Origin: Coemansia sp. RSA 922
Taxonomy: Eukaryota; Kickxellomycota; Kickxellomycetes; Kickxellales; Kickxellaceae
Assembly (NCBI GenBank): GCA_027577415.1
Contig: JANBQS010000180.1
Location: forward strand, 1-28,347
Reading direction: 5' to 3'
DNA: 28,347 bases
Shown piece by piece: positions 27,301 through 28,347 of this stretch (position 1 is its first letter; every line of letters starts with the position of its first letter). A program made the translations under genes and the position numbers. The notes below the pieces were generated by a model that saw only the letters and a program-made list of their open reading frames with translations, ran no database searches and was not told the origin of the DNA.

Positions 27301-28347
27301 GCCCGCACGCAGCGCCGACTCGGCCGTGGCAAACCGCGCGCCCACCAGCTCGCGAGCCGCCTCGAGCGGCAGCGCGTCGCTCGAGCTGTCCTCGACTACG
27401 TGCGTGCTGCGCTCGAGCGTGTTCTCGCCGACCTGCCGCGCGCTGATGCCCATGCGCGCCACCAGCCGGTCGGTGCCGTCGCGCTCGGCCTGCTCCCACG
27501 CGCCGACGCCGCTCTGCGCGCGCTTCGTCTGCTGCGTCGCCGCCCACCCGCGCATCTCGCGCCCATACCGCGCCTGCAGCCACTCGACGACATCGCTGAC
27601 GTCCTCGACGCAGTTGGCCGACAGCACAACCTCGCTGGCATACACATAGTCCGAGTGCGAGATCGCCGCCGTGTCGCCCGAATCGCCGCTCAGCCGCCGG
27701 ATCAGATTAAGCACGTGGCGGCGGGAGGCGAGGAACCCGCGGAACTGCTGCTCGTGGTCGTACAGGCTCCACAGGTCGTCCATGGTCAGCCACTCGCGCA
27801 CCGCCGACTCGTCGCCCTCGTCGTCATTCTCGCCCGTCACAAACAGCTCGCGGCAGTGCCGGTAGATGTACGGCACCTCATAAAAGTCGTGCGACATGTG
27901 CTTGAGCACCTCCACCACGCCCGCCAGGAACCGCTCGCTGAGGAACTCGGCATGCTTGAACAGCTCCGCGCCATCGGCCTCGTCGTCCCGCGACCGGAGC
28001 TCCTTCATCCGCATATGCCGCTTGTGCAGCTGGCTGACAATCCAAGTCGCCTCCTCGCCGACCTCGTCGTCAGACAGCGGCCGCAGGGACTCGGCATGCC
28101 CCGCCGCACGCATCTGGATGCGCTCCGGAATGTCAGTCGTCCGGATATCGTCGTCAGCCTGCGTCATCATCTTAGCCTCAAGCTCCGCCGGCTCAAACAC
28201 GTCTGCCAGCGTCTTATTCCGGTACGACTCATGCGGCGTCTGTGCTGCCTCCATGGCAAACGCATATTCCTCGCCATCTCCAAAAATGTCCTGGAGCTCC
28301 ATCCACGTGTCGTCGTCAATCGACTCGAGGCTGTCGAATATGTAGTT
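24385..28347 (-). CDS. SPT6: SPT6, histone chaperone and transcription elongation factor, N-terminus cut by the right edge
   Basis: SPT6 travels with RNA polymerase II, reassembles nucleosomes behind it and binds the phosphorylated Rpb1 linker. The frame is open to the last base, giving 1320 residues without an intron; only the acidic N-terminus is missing. From the visible Met at 28302: helical Tex-like core (about 30-500), YqgF/RNase H-like domain starting near 520 (ARVIVVAGGGFDASS), helix-hairpin-helix near 715 (FVAGLGPRKAHAILSR), S1 domain about 888-968 (VSATIMRVQPRFAIARLDSG), and tandem SH2 about 1020-1240 with the phospho-binding stretch GDCVIRPSSRG and C-SH2 GSYCISLSLVKPGSLVLAF. The tail is Ser/Arg/Gly-rich. 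Length and order match yeast Spt6 (about 1450 aa). The 5' half is extremely GC-rich, the 3' half close to average. Confidence 0.97.
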   Translation of the reverse strand, partial: NYIFDSLESIDDDTWMELQDIFGDGEEYAFAMEAAQTPHESYRNKTLADVFEPAELEAKMMTQADDDIRTTDIPERIQMRAAGHAESLRPLSDDEVGEEATWIVSQLHKRHMRMKELRSRDDEADGAELFKHAEFLSERFLAGVVEVLKHMSHDFYEVPYIYRHCRELFVTGENDDEGDESAVREWLTMDDLWSLYDHEQQFRGFLASRRHVLNLIRRLSGDSGDTAAISHSDYVYASEVVLSANCVEDVSDVVEWLQARYGREMRGWAATQQTKRAQSGVGAWEQAERDGTDRLVARMGISARQVGENTLERSTHVVEDSSSDALPLEAARELVGARFATAESALRAGVATFAAQLAVDPYVRRHVRTYCEAHARVVVRATDRGLREITDAEHPAFAFKFLRQKPVAEFSGSAQFLAISRAVDDGLLRLAFSLTDEYRFDGKNDDAVFATDAERSAMVIARQLEKHVRSFAVHDAADAWNTVRYDAVLQAARAMLPLVWRETAQRLRAQAAEYVGDMCRRALQTRIDVQPPRPNARVIVVAGGGFDASSRGALRVVYVDEHGRAREDFSADSMRRGADGVDGDGVAPLVALLQRRPADVVAVAGMALQTRRLYEDVRLLVDDHCARNSADVMVTYAQDDAARLWWDCDAARAELPAMRREERYCVAVARMLQDAPAAYAALGPDVLKLRLHPAQRLVDAATLLPAVQRAFTNVVAKTGVDVNLAAAHPHLAHVLPFVAGLGPRKAHAILSRVSPSDPLESRNDLVTRKLCTRVVFVNCASFLRIRPATADALDATRIHPQDYILAYKMALDALDIEEDDEDSGRRRPGSKHGPARYVAEVMRNAPEKLDDLDLVGYAEELKRKHLLKLETLKFIKHELQHPDEDPREAFEQPDDRRVLEMLTGEIIGETLREDGSSLVSATIMRVQPRFAIARLDSGLEGFISVANVTDYRIEAVSDELSPGQSIVAVVKRIDLEKMSLDLSMRQADIDEAVRRSQSTVPDASQVDKYFDLDSESVLRERAKALKQKSTARMRTIPHPLFKPLNSREAEQYLASRPRGDCVIRPSSRGVDHIAITWKVAEGLFQHIDVQERDKPSDTALGSTFLVGDAAYTDLDELVAFHVDPIARKLEEAKRNPKFYDPETDPLYASQPVASILGVNDYTDEYRSRRQDLWESRTARHLDTLAQSTGRGSYCISLSLVKPGSLVLAFKPTPTYAGIMKWTARVEPNEFKLGERGRYPDISGLINGFKRMQTTTQKPVARQPAYEESRSSRSNGRSYGDSGSRWDRDGRSSRSNAWGDHPAPSSSSQRQSGAAASRWDS

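Noticed and set aside
25898..27649. Many long ORFs on both strands within SPT6
   Set aside because: Shadow frames of a very GC-rich coding region; their translations are Arg/Ala-rich and SPT6 domains run through unbroken.

Overview
The window is nuclear DNA of a fungus, most likely an early-diverging lineage. I base this on gene content (NOT4, SPT6, NOP56, CHM7, DHFR and an Edc1/PNRC-type decapping protein with fungal architecture) and on gene structure: long, mostly intronless ORFs, short introns confined to the 5' end of NOT4, and short AT-rich intergenic spacers with A/T homopolymers. A Zoopagomycota/Kickxellomycotina-like origin is a guess; the sequence alone does not prove it. No rRNA, tRNA, CRISPR array or complete transposon was recognised.

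Layout, left to right. 1-319 (-): a redoxin-like reading frame that runs off the left edge and is interrupted by a frame change. 901-1833: two small minus-strand genes, a TRAIP-like RING E3 and a short unknown. 1834-3124: a gene-poor stretch holding one orphan ORF. 3125-4960 (-): CLPTM1-family multipass membrane protein. 5277-5432 (+): a short fragment resembling long-chain acyl-CoA synthetase. 5585-7057 (-): NOP56. 7283-7915 (-): dihydrofolate reductase, divergent from 8140-9798 (+), a mitochondrial PPR-type protein, followed only 58 bases later by 9857-11308 (+), the ESCRT-III protein CHM7/CHMP7. 11868-13013 (-): a proline-rich protein with the Edc1/PNRC decapping-activator motif. 13926-18269 (-): NOT4, four exons, with an unusually long C-terminal tail and a GC-AG first intron. 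19236-20078 (+): a predicted secreted, GPI-anchored Cys-rich protein. 20182-23966 (-): a tandemly duplicated two-gene cassette of unknown function. 24385-28347 (-): SPT6, cut by the right edge.

Functional themes. Several genes serve mRNA production and turnover: SPT6 (transcription elongation), NOT4 (CCR4-NOT, ribosome quality control) and the Edc1/PNRC-like protein (decapping), with NOP56 acting in rRNA modification. They are not known to be co-regulated, and the clustering may be chance.

The most unusual region is the cassette at 20182-23966. Two small genes, called here B (about 100 aa) and A (about 120 aa), occur twice in the same order with a period of about 2.39 kb. The A and B proteins have diverged to roughly 35-40% identity. 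Much of the spacer between them is still about 93% identical, including a 77-base perfect match. This is the reverse of the usual pattern. It points to gene conversion or to a functional element or transcript in the spacer. I recognise no known family for A or B.
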